Source: Desulfuromonadaceae bacterium
GTDB lineage: Bacteria > Desulfobacterota > Desulfuromonadia > Geobacterales > Pseudopelobacteraceae
Direction of reading: 5' to 3'
Length of the DNA: 5,919 nt
Assembly: GCA_028686145.1 (NCBI GenBank)
Contig: JAQUCQ010000220.1
Location: 1-5,919, forward strand
In this document: piece by piece, positions 1-5,671 of the stretch
Layout: every line of letters starts with the position of its first letter
Numbering within the stretch: the first letter of the stretch is position 1
The notes under the pieces: generated by a model
Database searches by the model: none
What the model was told of the DNA's origin: nothing
Seen by the model: the letters and a program-made list of their open reading frames with translations, nothing else
Program-made: the position numbers and the translations under genes

Positions 1-1645
1 CCGGCGACACTTCAATGCCGTTTTTAACACGAATATATTCGGCCAGTCTCTGTTTGTTTGCCCGTTTGATCTCAATCCACTGCTGCTGAAAATCGGACTC
101 TTCAGCAAGCGGAACCAATTTTTTCAGTTCATCCAGATTGGTGACCCACCCTTCACCGATACGGGATGAGATGAGGTCGGCCAGCCAGCGGTTGCAGTAT
201 TTCAGCCAGCGCCGCTGGGTAATACCGTTGGTTTTGTTATTGAAACGCTCCGGCCAGAGCTGAAAGAAATCGTGAAACAGGTCATCCTTCAAGATTTCAC
301 TATGTAATGCCGAGACACCATTAATCGAATGGCTGCCGACAATCGCCAAGTGCGCCATACGCACGCAGCGCTCACCATCCTCGCCGACAATAGACATCCG
401 CCGCAAGCGGTCATTATCACCCGGAAAACGGGCAATAATCTGCTGAATAAAAACCTCGTTTATACGATAAATGATTTGCAAATGGCGTGGGAGGATTCTC
501 TCCATCATCTCCACCGGCCATTTTTCAAGTGCTTCCGGGAGCACCGTATGGTTAGTGTACGCAAAAGTATCAACTGCAATCTTCCAGGCGTCATCCCAAC
601 CGAGCCGTTTGTCATCCAGCAGAATCCGCATCAGTTCTGGAATCGCCAGGGTCGGATGGGTGTCATTCAGCTGGATTGCCACCTTTTCTGGCAACAAAAA
701 AAGATTGCCATGTTTTTTCGAAAATCGGTAAAAAATGTCCTGCACAGTGGCTGAAGAGAGAAAATATTCCTGACGCAGGCGCAATTCCTTTCCCTCTGCC
801 ATATGGTCGGCAGGATAGAGAACTTTGGAAATATTCTCGGTACGCATTTTGGATTCAACGGCGCCGATATAGTTCCCCTGATTAAACGAACCAAGCTCAA
901 AATCACGAGTCGATTTGGCACTCCAGAGCCGCATGGTATTAACGGTTTCATTGCCGTAGCCCGGAACCGGAAAATCATAAGCCAAAGCCATAACATCGGT
1001 GGTATCGATCCAGGAGTAGCGGGTTTCCCCTCGTTCATCGCGAAAACTTTGAACCCGGCCATGAAACTTGATCTGGTGCAGATGTTCCTGACGATCAAAC
1101 TCCCACGGATTGCCGTATCGGAGCCAGTTATCGGGAAACTCGGCCTGTGCCCCGTTAATGATTTTCTGATAGAACATCCCGTACTCGTAGCGAATACCAT
1201 ACCCGTAGGCGGGCAGGCTCATCGTGGCCATTGAATCAAGGAAACAGGCTGCCAGACGTCCGAGGCCGCCATTGCCGAGCCCAGCATCCCATTCCTGTTC
1301 CTGCAGTTCTTCAACATCAATACCCATCTGCTTGAGGGCGGTCTGCCACTCCTCCATCATCCCCAGATTAATCAGGCTGTTGCCAAGCGTGCGTCCCATG
1401 AGGAATTCCATCGATATGTAGTAAACCCGTTTGGCATCGTTGATATAGTATGACTGCTGGGTATCAAGCCAGCGATTGACCAACACATCACGTACGGCAT
1501 ATGCCAGCGCCAGATACAGGTCCGCTTTGGTAGCGGTATATTTGTCTTTAACCAGAGTATACTGCAGATGGCGAAGAAAAGAGCGCTGCAGATCTGCTAC
1601 GGTAGGTTTTTCATCGCGGGCTGGGGTCGAATCAACAGTAGTCAT
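1..1645 (-). CDS. glgP: Glycogen/starch/alpha-glucan phosphorylase, 3' end cut off by the window
   Basis: Cytosolic enzyme that removes glucose-1-phosphate from the non-reducing ends of glycogen or maltodextrin, using pyridoxal phosphate. The minus-strand frame is open from the ATG at 1645 to the window edge, giving 548 codons of a family usually about 815-840 residues long. Family signatures are in register: YYISMEFLMGR near residue 75, the GNGGLGRLAACFLDS loop starting at Gly124, LPAYGYGIRYEYG shortly after, LNDTHPTLAIPE in the middle, TNHT with His366, and NNKTNGITQRRWL at 469-481. The C-terminal domain with the PLP-binding lysine lies outside the window, so completeness cannot be judged. 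The start at 1645 is chosen because AAAGGA sits 8 nt before it; an in-frame ATG three codons upstream (1654) overlaps that site. The gene is divergent from smpB. No frameshift is seen. Family assignment is near certain; alpha-glucan chain preference is not readable. Confidence 0.97.
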   Translation of the reverse strand, partial: MTTVDSTPARDEKPTVADLQRSFLRHLQYTLVKDKYTATKADLYLALAYAVRDVLVNRWLDTQQSYYINDAKRVYYISMEFLMGRTLGNSLINLGMMEEWQTALKQMGIDVEELQEQEWDAGLGNGGLGRLAACFLDSMATMSLPAYGYGIRYEYGMFYQKIINGAQAEFPDNWLRYGNPWEFDRQEHLHQIKFHGRVQSFRDERGETRYSWIDTTDVMALAYDFPVPGYGNETVNTMRLWSAKSTRDFELGSFNQGNYIGAVESKMRTENISKVLYPADHMAEGKELRLRQEYFLSSATVQDIFYRFSKKHGNLFLLPEKVAIQLNDTHPTLAIPELMRILLDDKRLGWDDAWKIAVDTFAYTNHTVLPEALEKWPVEMMERILPRHLQIIYRINEVFIQQIIARFPGDNDRLRRMSIVGEDGERCVRMAHLAIVGSHSINGVSALHSEILKDDLFHDFFQLWPERFNNKTNGITQRRWLKYCNRWLADLISSRIGEGWVTNLDELKKLVPLAEESDFQQQWIEIKRANKQRLAEYIRVKNGIEVSP

Positions 1646-1653
1646 GGCAGCCA

Positions 1654-1659
1654 TCCTTT
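1654..1659 (-). promoter_or_regulatory. Ribosome binding site of glgP
   Basis: AAAGGA on the minus strand, 8 nt before the ATG at 1645. It decides the start in favour of 1645 over the in-frame ATG at 1654, which would overlap this site. Confidence 0.75.
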
Positions 1660-1680
1660 GGGCAGGGTTAACGGGGAAGA

Positions 1681-1709
1681 ACTATATCTATATCTACCGC
1701 TTAATGCAA
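1681..1709 (-). promoter_or_regulatory. Sigma70-type promoter of glgP
   Basis: On the minus strand, TTGCAT (1704-1709) and TATAGT (1681-1686) are separated by exactly 17 nt. The predicted transcription start is near 1674, giving a leader of about 28 nt that contains the AAAGGA site. Seen by eye only. The match to consensus is 4/6 and 5/6. Confidence 0.65.
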
Positions 1710-1723
1710 GGAATGAGCATTCC
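1710..1723. promoter_or_regulatory. Palindrome in the glgP-smpB divergent promoter region (possible operator)
   Basis: GGAATG-AG-CATTCC is a perfect 6-bp inverted repeat with a 2-nt centre. It abuts the glgP -35 element. Its centre is about 42 bp upstream of the predicted glgP start and about 38 bp upstream of the predicted smpB start, which is where class II activators usually sit. I do not recognise the half-site as belonging to a named regulator. Confidence 0.4.
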
Positions 1724-1739
1724 ATTTCTGCATAATCTC

Positions 1740-1748
1740 TGCTATAGT
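1740..1748 (+). promoter_or_regulatory. Extended -10 promoter of smpB
   Basis: TGCTATAGT fits the extended -10 pattern TGnTATAAT with one mismatch. No convincing -35 hexamer lies 16-18 nt upstream (TTCCAT at 1720-1725 is the nearest), which extended -10 promoters tolerate. Counting 7 nt from the last T puts the transcription start at 1755, the A of the smpB ATG, implying a leaderless transcript. Confidence 0.5.
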
Positions 1749-1754
1749 GGCCAC

Positions 1755-2213
1755 ATGGGTGAGAAACTGATTTGTAATAATAAAAAAGCCTATCACGATT
1801 ATTTTATCGAGGAGAAGTTTGAGGCAGGGTTGGTACTGCAAGGGACTGAAGTCAAGTCGCTTCGAGCCGGAATGGCCAATCTGAATGATTCATTTATGCT
1901 GGTGCGTGATGGTGAGGCGTTTTTGCACAACCTGAACATCTCTCAATATGAGTTCGGCAACCGCGCGAATCACCAACCGGATCGTAACCGCAAATTGTTG
2001 CTCCACCGCCGGGAGATCGACCGTCTGTACGTCAAGATTCGGGAGAAAGGCCTGTCTGTCATCCCCCTGCGGCTGTACTTCAAGAATGGCCTTGTCAAGG
2101 TAGAAATAGGGCTTGCTAAAGGCAAGAAGCTCTACGATAAACGTGAGGATATGAAGACAAAGGATAGCCAGCGTGAAATGTCACAGGCGCTGAAGGCCAG
2201 AAACAGGGAATAA
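1755..2213 (+). CDS. smpB: SsrA-binding protein SmpB
   Basis: Small basic RNA-binding protein that binds the tRNA-like part of tmRNA, delivers it to stalled ribosomes and stands in for the missing codon-anticodon pairing during trans-translation. It has 152 residues, the usual length. Visible signatures are NNKKAYHDYFIEEKFEAGL (8-26), LQGTEVKSLRAG (28-39), the RDGEAFLHN segment (51-59), the RNRKLLLHRREID stretch (77-89), GLAKGKKLYDKRED (119-132) and a charged C-terminal tail that in the family folds into the decoding centre. The frame stays open upstream with ATGs at 1704 and 1713, but 1755 fits the family N-terminus best. The upstream ATGs either lack a usable ribosome site or have AGGA touching the ATG. 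No Shine-Dalgarno sequence precedes 1755 either. ssrA, its RNA partner, follows on the same strand about 200 nt downstream. I see no terminator between them. Confidence 0.97.
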   Translation: MGEKLICNNKKAYHDYFIEEKFEAGLVLQGTEVKSLRAGMANLNDSFMLVRDGEAFLHNLNISQYEFGNRANHQPDRNRKLLLHRREIDRLYVKIREKGLSVIPLRLYFKNGLVKVEIGLAKGKKLYDKREDMKTKDSQREMSQALKARNRE

Positions 2214-2417
2214 TCAGCTCAAAGTTCAAAGTAAATTGACAACTTCTGTAACTTCTCACCATTTTAGTCCATTACAATCTATACAAACTAAGAAACGGAT
2301 CTTGCAGAGACAATCGGAGAGACCCCACCTTTTCGGAATCTCGTGCAAATTACTTGCTAATAGTGTATGTTTAATCAGTAATAACAATGATTCTCGTTTT
2401 GCGGGTTTCAACTTCAT
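2214..2417 (+). promoter_or_regulatory. smpB-ssrA spacer with uncertain ssrA promoter
   Basis: This 204-nt spacer contains no credible gene and no clear terminator. Two promoter readings are possible and neither is strong. TTGCTA (2354-2359) with AGTAAT (2377-2382), 17 nt apart and each 4/6 matches, would start transcription near 2389, about 29 nt before the mature tmRNA end. Alternatively a perfect -35 TTGACA lies at 2236-2241, but the best -10 after it is poor (CATTTT, 18 nt away). Read-through from smpB is also possible. Confidence 0.3.
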
Positions 2418-2823
2418 GGGGGTGTAAAGGTTTCGACAGGCGAAGATAGATTCTGATTGCGCTGGGAGGATAGTGGTTGGCCTCTAGAATAATCCACTAA
2501 ACAATGAATGCAAACAATACAACTGCTGCAGACAATTACGCCTTTGCAGGTGCAATTGCTGCTTAGTACCAGCCTTGGAATCCTCGGATTCCAAGCGAGC
2601 TAGAGGGTAGACTTAACTCCCTGTGTAACCCTTCGGCTGTCAAAAAGAAGTAATTGTAATGGGACGGTGAGGATGGTCCGATAGTCACTGTATAGTTAGG
2701 AATCGGTTTTTGGTGCCGTGAGTGATGGCTTACCTTGAACTTAAAACCATAGTCAATCTATCAGCGTAGACGTTAGCATCGAAGAGCGTTTGGACCCGAG
2801 TTCGACTCTCGGCACCTCCACCA
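2418..2823 (+). ncRNA. ssrA: Transfer-messenger RNA (tmRNA, one-piece)
   Basis: tmRNA acts as alanyl-tRNA and then as mRNA, releasing stalled ribosomes and adding a degradation tag; it works with SmpB. The acceptor stem pairs GGGGGTG (2418-2424) with CACCTCC (2813-2819). The third pair is G-U, the alanine identity element. A discriminator A (2820) and an encoded CCA (2821-2823) follow. The T arm is CCGAG-TTCGACT-CTCGG (2796-2812). TTTCGACAGG near the 5' end is a strongly conserved tmRNA segment. A first H-type pseudoknot is visible: GAGG (2466-2469) with CCTC (2481-2484), interleaved with TAGTGG (2471-2476) and CCACTA (2494-2499). A 10-bp hairpin, CTTGGAATCC/GGATTCCAAG (2574-2595), follows the tag stop. 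The mature length is 406 nt, somewhat longer than the 363 nt of E. coli. It is a single uninterrupted gene, not a permuted two-piece form. Confidence 0.97.
2510..2566 (+). other. Tag-encoding reading frame of tmRNA
   Basis: Starting from the resume codon GCA, the frame reads ANNTTAADNYAFAGAIAA and then TAG. The start is placed by analogy with the common GCAAAC resume context, just after the first pseudoknot. The core ADNYAFA and terminal AA resemble usual proteobacterial tags, while the last three residues are IAA instead of the usual LAA. At 18 residues it is longer than the 10-residue E. coli tag. The resume codon could be shifted in principle, but the frame is set by the AA-stop ending. 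Confidence 0.85.
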
Positions 2824-2843
2824 TTTTATTTTTTAGTCGATTT

Positions 2844-2880
2844 GATAGCGTCTCAGCAATGTGGCGCTATTTTACTATCT
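2844..2880 (+). terminator. Possible rho-independent terminator of ssrA
   Basis: GATAGCG (2844-2850) pairs with CGCTATT (2865-2871), giving 6 Watson-Crick pairs and one G-T pair around a 14-nt loop, followed by a broken T run (TTTACTATCT). It is weak, with a large loop and interrupted T run. The T-rich stretch directly after the encoded CCA (2824-2834) could instead act with the T-arm stem. Confidence 0.4.
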
Positions 2881-2886
2881 ACAAGA

Positions 2887-3074
2887 CATGTCCTTAAGTC
2901 GGCACTGGCACTGGACTTTAACATTTTTGAAGACACAGGATTCACGAAGCAGCTTGTCATATCGGAGCTGATGCAATTGTAACGCGCAATCTGAAGGATT
3001 ATAATAAATCCAGAATTTCAGTTTATTCCTCGGAATAGCTGGCTAAAATACTGGTTTCTAAAAACGGTGGCTAG
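2887..3074 (+). pseudogene. Remnant of a PIN-domain (VapC-like) protein, C-terminal part
   Basis: Two reading frames together give the C-terminal part of a PIN-domain protein of the kind that forms the ribonuclease toxin of VapBC-type pairs. From 2887 the frame reads HVLKSALALDFNIFEDT to 2937. One base then appears to be missing around 2938-2939, and the text continues from 2940 as IHEAACHIGADAIVTRN, then LKDYNKSRISVYSSE. The GADAIVTRNLKDY block is the typical late PIN motif, and the D-F-x-x-FED segment typically precedes it. An in-frame TAG at 3036-3038 interrupts the end. Beyond it LAKILVSKNGG continues to TAG at 3072, as expected for a readable C-terminus with one sense codon turned to stop. 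The N-terminal half with the first catalytic acids is absent. No antitoxin remnant was recognised. The family is recognised from motif memory, not a search. Confidence 0.7.
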
Positions 3075-3251
3075 CGAGAAGAGCGAACCATGTGCGGCAT
3101 TTGGACTTTGTTTGCTGGTTTGCTAGATACAAAGCACCGCCTCACTAATACCGTTATTTTGCTATACAAATATCTCGCCGCGCCTTGCGGCAAAACACAC
3201 TCCCAGTTGACCGGAAAGCCTGCTTTCTTCTAAAAACTCACGATTAAACAT

Positions 3252-3270
3252 TTGTAAAAGTATTGTAAAA
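3252..3270 (+). repeat. Tandem direct repeat with 11-bp period
   Basis: TTGTAAAA occurs at 3252-3259 and again at 3263-3270, separated by GTA. A partial third copy (4 of 8 bases) sits one period upstream at 3241-3248. An 11-bp period places the copies on the same face of the helix, as in binding sites of OmpR/PhoB-type response regulators. No regulator gene is in the window, so the binding protein is unknown. Confidence 0.6.
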
Positions 3271-3284
3271 CGCATGGCACCCCC

Positions 3285-3313
3285 TTCATTTTTTTCTTCA
3301 GCTTCTCTATACT
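3285..3313 (+). promoter_or_regulatory. Possible activator-dependent promoter upstream of the radical SAM gene
   Basis: TATACT (3308-3313) is a good -10 hexamer, 17 nt after a poor -35 (TTCATT, 3285-3290). The TTGTAAAA repeats end about 15 bp before this -35, a suitable place for an activator that makes up for the weak element. The leader to the gene would be about 280 nt. TACAAT at 3326-3331 and TATAAC at 3501-3506 are alternative -10 elements. Confidence 0.3.
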
Positions 3314-3398
3314 AAAAGCAGAAAGTACAATAAGCAGCACTCCCTCCGTTACATTTACTATGATCGTTTTACGTGATGCCAGTCACAGAGAACTTTTA

Positions 3399-3422
3399 TT
3401 GAGCACGACATGTTGAGCATGT
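3399..3422. repeat. Short direct and inverted repeat cluster
   Basis: TTGAGCA is repeated at 3399-3405 and 3413-3419, with a period of 14. The second copy is embedded in the dyad ACATG-TTGAG-CATGT (3408-3422). It could be an operator in the long leader of the radical SAM gene. Short repeats like this also arise by chance. Confidence 0.35.
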
Positions 3423-3585
3423 TGCATCCGAACAGTTCCAGACGAAAGCGACATCGAGCCTCCTGATTTTCCCACTTTCATCACCGACCTTCGCCAAACG
3501 TATAACTCTGTCAGGCTGCAATATTAGGTTCTTTTTTTAATCACTCTCCGCTCGTGTAACAGAATCACCCCTGAAACAGACACAC

Positions 3586-3591
3586 AAGGAG
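3586..3591 (+). promoter_or_regulatory. Ribosome binding site of the radical SAM gene
   Basis: AAGGAG lies 6 nt before the ATG at 3598. It supports this start and therefore the unusual His/Pro-rich N-terminus as genuine coding sequence. Confidence 0.85.
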
Positions 3592-3597
3592 AATAAC

Positions 3598-5352
3598 ATG
3601 CCCCACCCCATTCCACATCACAACCAACATCCCGCCCCGCATCCTCTGGCAACCAGAGCCCGCGTCCTTCTTTCAAGCGTCTTCGGCCCGTATGCTCAGG
3701 ATGATCAGTACGGTAGCCGCAAAGCCAACCCGATGGAACTGTACCAGAATCAGGTCACCCGCCTTCAAGGAGGTTTCTCCCTCCGTATGTTTCACCGCTC
3801 CTTCGGGCTGATGATGATACAGGAAAATCTTGACGCACCCTGCACGCTTCTCGATTTTCCGACTTTGGAGAGCTTCACCGAACATATCAATCAACAAAGC
3901 TACGATATCGTCGGTATCAGCGGCATTATTGCCAATGTCGGCAAAGTTGCCAAGATGTGCGAATTGATCCGCCGTTATCAACCGGAGGCCACAATTGTCA
4001 TAGGAGGACACATCGCCAACAAGGAGGAGCTCGATCAAATGATTGATGCCGACCTTATCGTTCGCGGTGAAGGGGTCCGCTGGTTTCAGCGCTACCTCGG
4101 ACAAGATGACCAAAAACCTATCAAACACCCCGCGGCTTTTTCCGGCTTCGGCTCAAAAGCCATGGGATTAAGTCTTGGCGACAGTCCTGAACGGACGGCA
4201 GCGATCCTGATCCCCTCCGTCGGTTGTCCCATGGGGTGTAACTTCTGCTCCACCTCCGCCCTGTTCGGAGGAAAAGGGAAATTCATTAATTTCTATGAGA
4301 CAGGTGATGAACTCTATGCCGTCATGTGCGATATCGAACTAAAGCTGAAGGTGCGCTCCTTCTTTGTTCTCGACGAAAATTTTTTGCTGCACCGGAAACG
4401 GGCGTTGCGGCTGTTGGAACTGATGGCAGCTAACGGCAAGAACTGGTCACTCTCCGTTTTCAGCTCGGCACGGGTACTGAAATCCTATTCAATGGATCAA
4501 TTGCTGACATTGGGAATCAGTTTCGTCTGGATGGGACTTGAAGGAGAAGAGAGCGCCTATGACAAGCTCAAGGGGGTCGATACCTTTAAGCTCGTGCACC
4601 ATTTGCAGGCCAACGGCATCCGGGTTCTCGGTTCATCGATTCTTGGTCTTGAGGATCACCGTCCGGAAGATCTGGGTGCCATCATCGACTATGCCGTCAG
4701 TCACGACACGGTTTTTCACCAGTTTATGCTGTACACGCCGATTCCCGGCACCCCACTTCATGAAAAACACAAGCAGGAGGAGACTCTCCTCTCTGAAACA
4801 GAATTTCCCTTTGCCGATGCCCATGGTCAGTATCGCTTCAACTATCGTCACCCGCATTTCAAAAACGGGGAGGAAGAGAACCATCTACTGGACGCCTTCC
4901 GCCGGGATTTTGGTGCGAACGGCCCCAGTCTCCTGCGCCTCTTCCGGGTACTTCTGAACGGATGGCAAAAGCACCAATCACACTCCCGCAGTGTTCGGAA
5001 ACGCCTCGCCTGGGAAGCTGCGCCACTCCGTTCCACCTACGCCGCTGCTGTCTGGGCTATGAAACGGTATTATCATCTGAATCCGCAGATTCGGGAAAAA
5101 GCAGAAACTCTTCTTGAGGATATCTATACCGAATTCGGCTGGAAAACACGCCTGATTGCCCCGCTTATCGGCCGTTATGTTTTCATGCGCCTGAAGAAAG
5201 AGGAAGAGCAACTTGCGGCTGGCCGGACCTATGAACCTCGATCCTTCTGCGAATATAATGCCGCAGCACTGGCTCTTAAAAAAAGTACCACCGCCGAGCA
5301 CAATCATGGCATTGCGCAGTTGACTTCGCTGCCGCAACCGGCCTGGCAGTGA
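3598..5352 (+). CDS. Cobalamin-binding radical SAM protein of unknown substrate
   Basis: A 584-residue enzyme with a B12-binding domain followed by a radical SAM core. Residues about 80-170 show the Rossmann-like B12 fold, with SYDIVGISG (101-109), TIVIGGHIA (132-140) and LIVRGEGV (153-160). The radical SAM cluster motif CxxxCxxC is CPMGCNFC (Cys210, Cys214, Cys217), which holds the [4Fe-4S] cluster that cleaves S-adenosylmethionine. FFVLDENFL (255-263), the GLEGEE segment near 313 and LYTPIPGTPLHE (378-389) are further family landmarks. No DxHxxG motif is visible, so cobalamin is probably bound without a protein histidine ligand, as in many B12 radical SAM enzymes. A charged, mainly helical C-terminal extension (about 425-584) and an N-terminal stretch with five His in 15 residues complete it. 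There is no signal peptide or clear membrane segment. Known relatives methylate or rearrange lipids, tetrapyrroles and natural products; the substrate here cannot be told. It stands alone between long spacers and has its own terminator. Confidence 0.9.
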   Translation: MPHPIPHHNQHPAPHPLATRARVLLSSVFGPYAQDDQYGSRKANPMELYQNQVTRLQGGFSLRMFHRSFGLMMIQENLDAPCTLLDFPTLESFTEHINQQSYDIVGISGIIANVGKVAKMCELIRRYQPEATIVIGGHIANKEELDQMIDADLIVRGEGVRWFQRYLGQDDQKPIKHPAAFSGFGSKAMGLSLGDSPERTAAILIPSVGCPMGCNFCSTSALFGGKGKFINFYETGDELYAVMCDIELKLKVRSFFVLDENFLLHRKRALRLLELMAANGKNWSLSVFSSARVLKSYSMDQLLTLGISFVWMGLEGEESAYDKLKGVDTFKLVHHLQANGIRVLGSSILGLEDHRPEDLGAIIDYAVSHDTVFHQFMLYTPIPGTPLHEKHKQEETLLSETEFPFADAHGQYRFNYRHPHFKNGEEENHLLDAFRRDFGANGPSLLRLFRVLLNGWQKHQSHSRSVRKRLAWEAAPLRSTYAAAVWAMKRYYHLNPQIREKAETLLEDIYTEFGWKTRLIAPLIGRYVFMRLKKEEEQLAAGRTYEPRSFCEYNAAALALKKSTTAEHNHGIAQLTSLPQPAWQ

Positions 5353-5399
5353 ATTGAGAAAGCTGTCTGTAATTGCACATTGGCCTCATCCCCGCACGA

Positions 5400-5445
5400 C
5401 AGAAATTGTAACAACCCTCTCAAGGAGGTTACAATTTCTGTTTTT
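5400..5445 (+). terminator. Strong rho-independent terminator of the radical SAM gene
   Basis: CAGAAATTGTAAC (5400-5412) and its exact complement GTTACAATTTCTG (5428-5440) form a perfect 13-bp stem with a 15-nt loop, followed by TTTTT (5441-5445). It lies about 50 nt after the stop codon. The loop contains AAGGAG, a Shine-Dalgarno-like sequence, but no start codon follows suitably. The opposite strand lacks a T run, so it acts mainly on plus-strand transcripts. Confidence 0.92.
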
Positions 5446-5634
5446 CCTCCACTAACACCCTCAATCGTACTTCCCAAACAATTCAGCAAGTGTGGTTGTA
5501 GGCGTTTAGACTTGCCGTGCTTTCCCACCGCCACCACCAATCCCGTAAAACATCAACCATTCAAAATATATGGGCCTTGATTCTTCTAAATGTACATCAT
5601 TTTATTGCACCGAAATGGGCAAGTGAAACAAACT

Positions 5635-5647
5635 CTCAAAAATTGAG
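5635..5647. promoter_or_regulatory. Dyad overlapping the katG -35
   Basis: CTCAA-AAA-TTGAG is a 5-bp inverted repeat whose right arm overlaps the katG -35 hexamer. A protein bound here would compete with RNA polymerase. It begins within CTCTC, the same bases that begin the downstream dyad at 5672, so both might be sites of one regulator. Confidence 0.35.
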
Positions 5648-5671
5648 GTATACTGTGTCTAGTCATACAAT
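5643..5671 (+). promoter_or_regulatory. Sigma70-type promoter of katG
   Basis: TTGAGG (5643-5648, 4/6) and TACAAT (5666-5671, 5/6) are separated by exactly 17 nt. The predicted start is near 5678, giving a leader of about 41 nt. Confidence 0.65.

Larger units (their letters stand above)
3075..3597. other. Gene-free region upstream of the radical SAM gene
   Basis: This stretch of about 520 nt holds no gene I can support. It is AT-rich in places and contains a tandem repeat, a possible promoter and a cluster of short repeats (listed separately), then the leader of the radical SAM gene. The only start-bounded frame of note is a 47-codon one at 3090-3233 beginning MCGIW, without a clear ribosome site or further homology. 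The part next to the PIN remnant may be decayed accessory DNA, but I could not read a second protein in it. Confidence 0.5.

Noticed and set aside
329..1421. Several plus-strand and one minus-strand open frames across this stretch
   Set aside because: They lie inside the glycogen phosphorylase coding region in other frames and show no family motifs.
1476..1754. N-terminal extension of the smpB frame up to 1476
   Set aside because: It overlaps the 5' coding part of glgP on the other strand, lacks a ribosome site, and SmpB family length fits a start at 1755.
2236..2427. 63-codon plus-strand open frame in the smpB-ssrA spacer
   Set aside because: It runs into the tmRNA 5' end, has no ribosome site and has a composition typical of chance frames.
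3172..3195. GCCGC-GCCTT-GCGGC hairpin as a terminator
   Set aside because: It has only a 5-bp stem and no T run on either strand at the right side.
3090..3233. 47-codon frame beginning MCGIW, like the N-terminus of class II glutamine amidotransferases
   Set aside because: The similarity stops after five residues, the ribosome site is poor and nothing downstream continues the family.
3275..3290. Sigma54-like TGGCAC element
   Set aside because: The -12 GC is missing and the spacing is one base off, so the match is only to the -24 half.
3673..5337. Minus-strand and other-frame open frames inside the radical SAM gene
   Set aside because: They are shadows of a gene whose frame has clear domain motifs, a ribosome site and a terminator.
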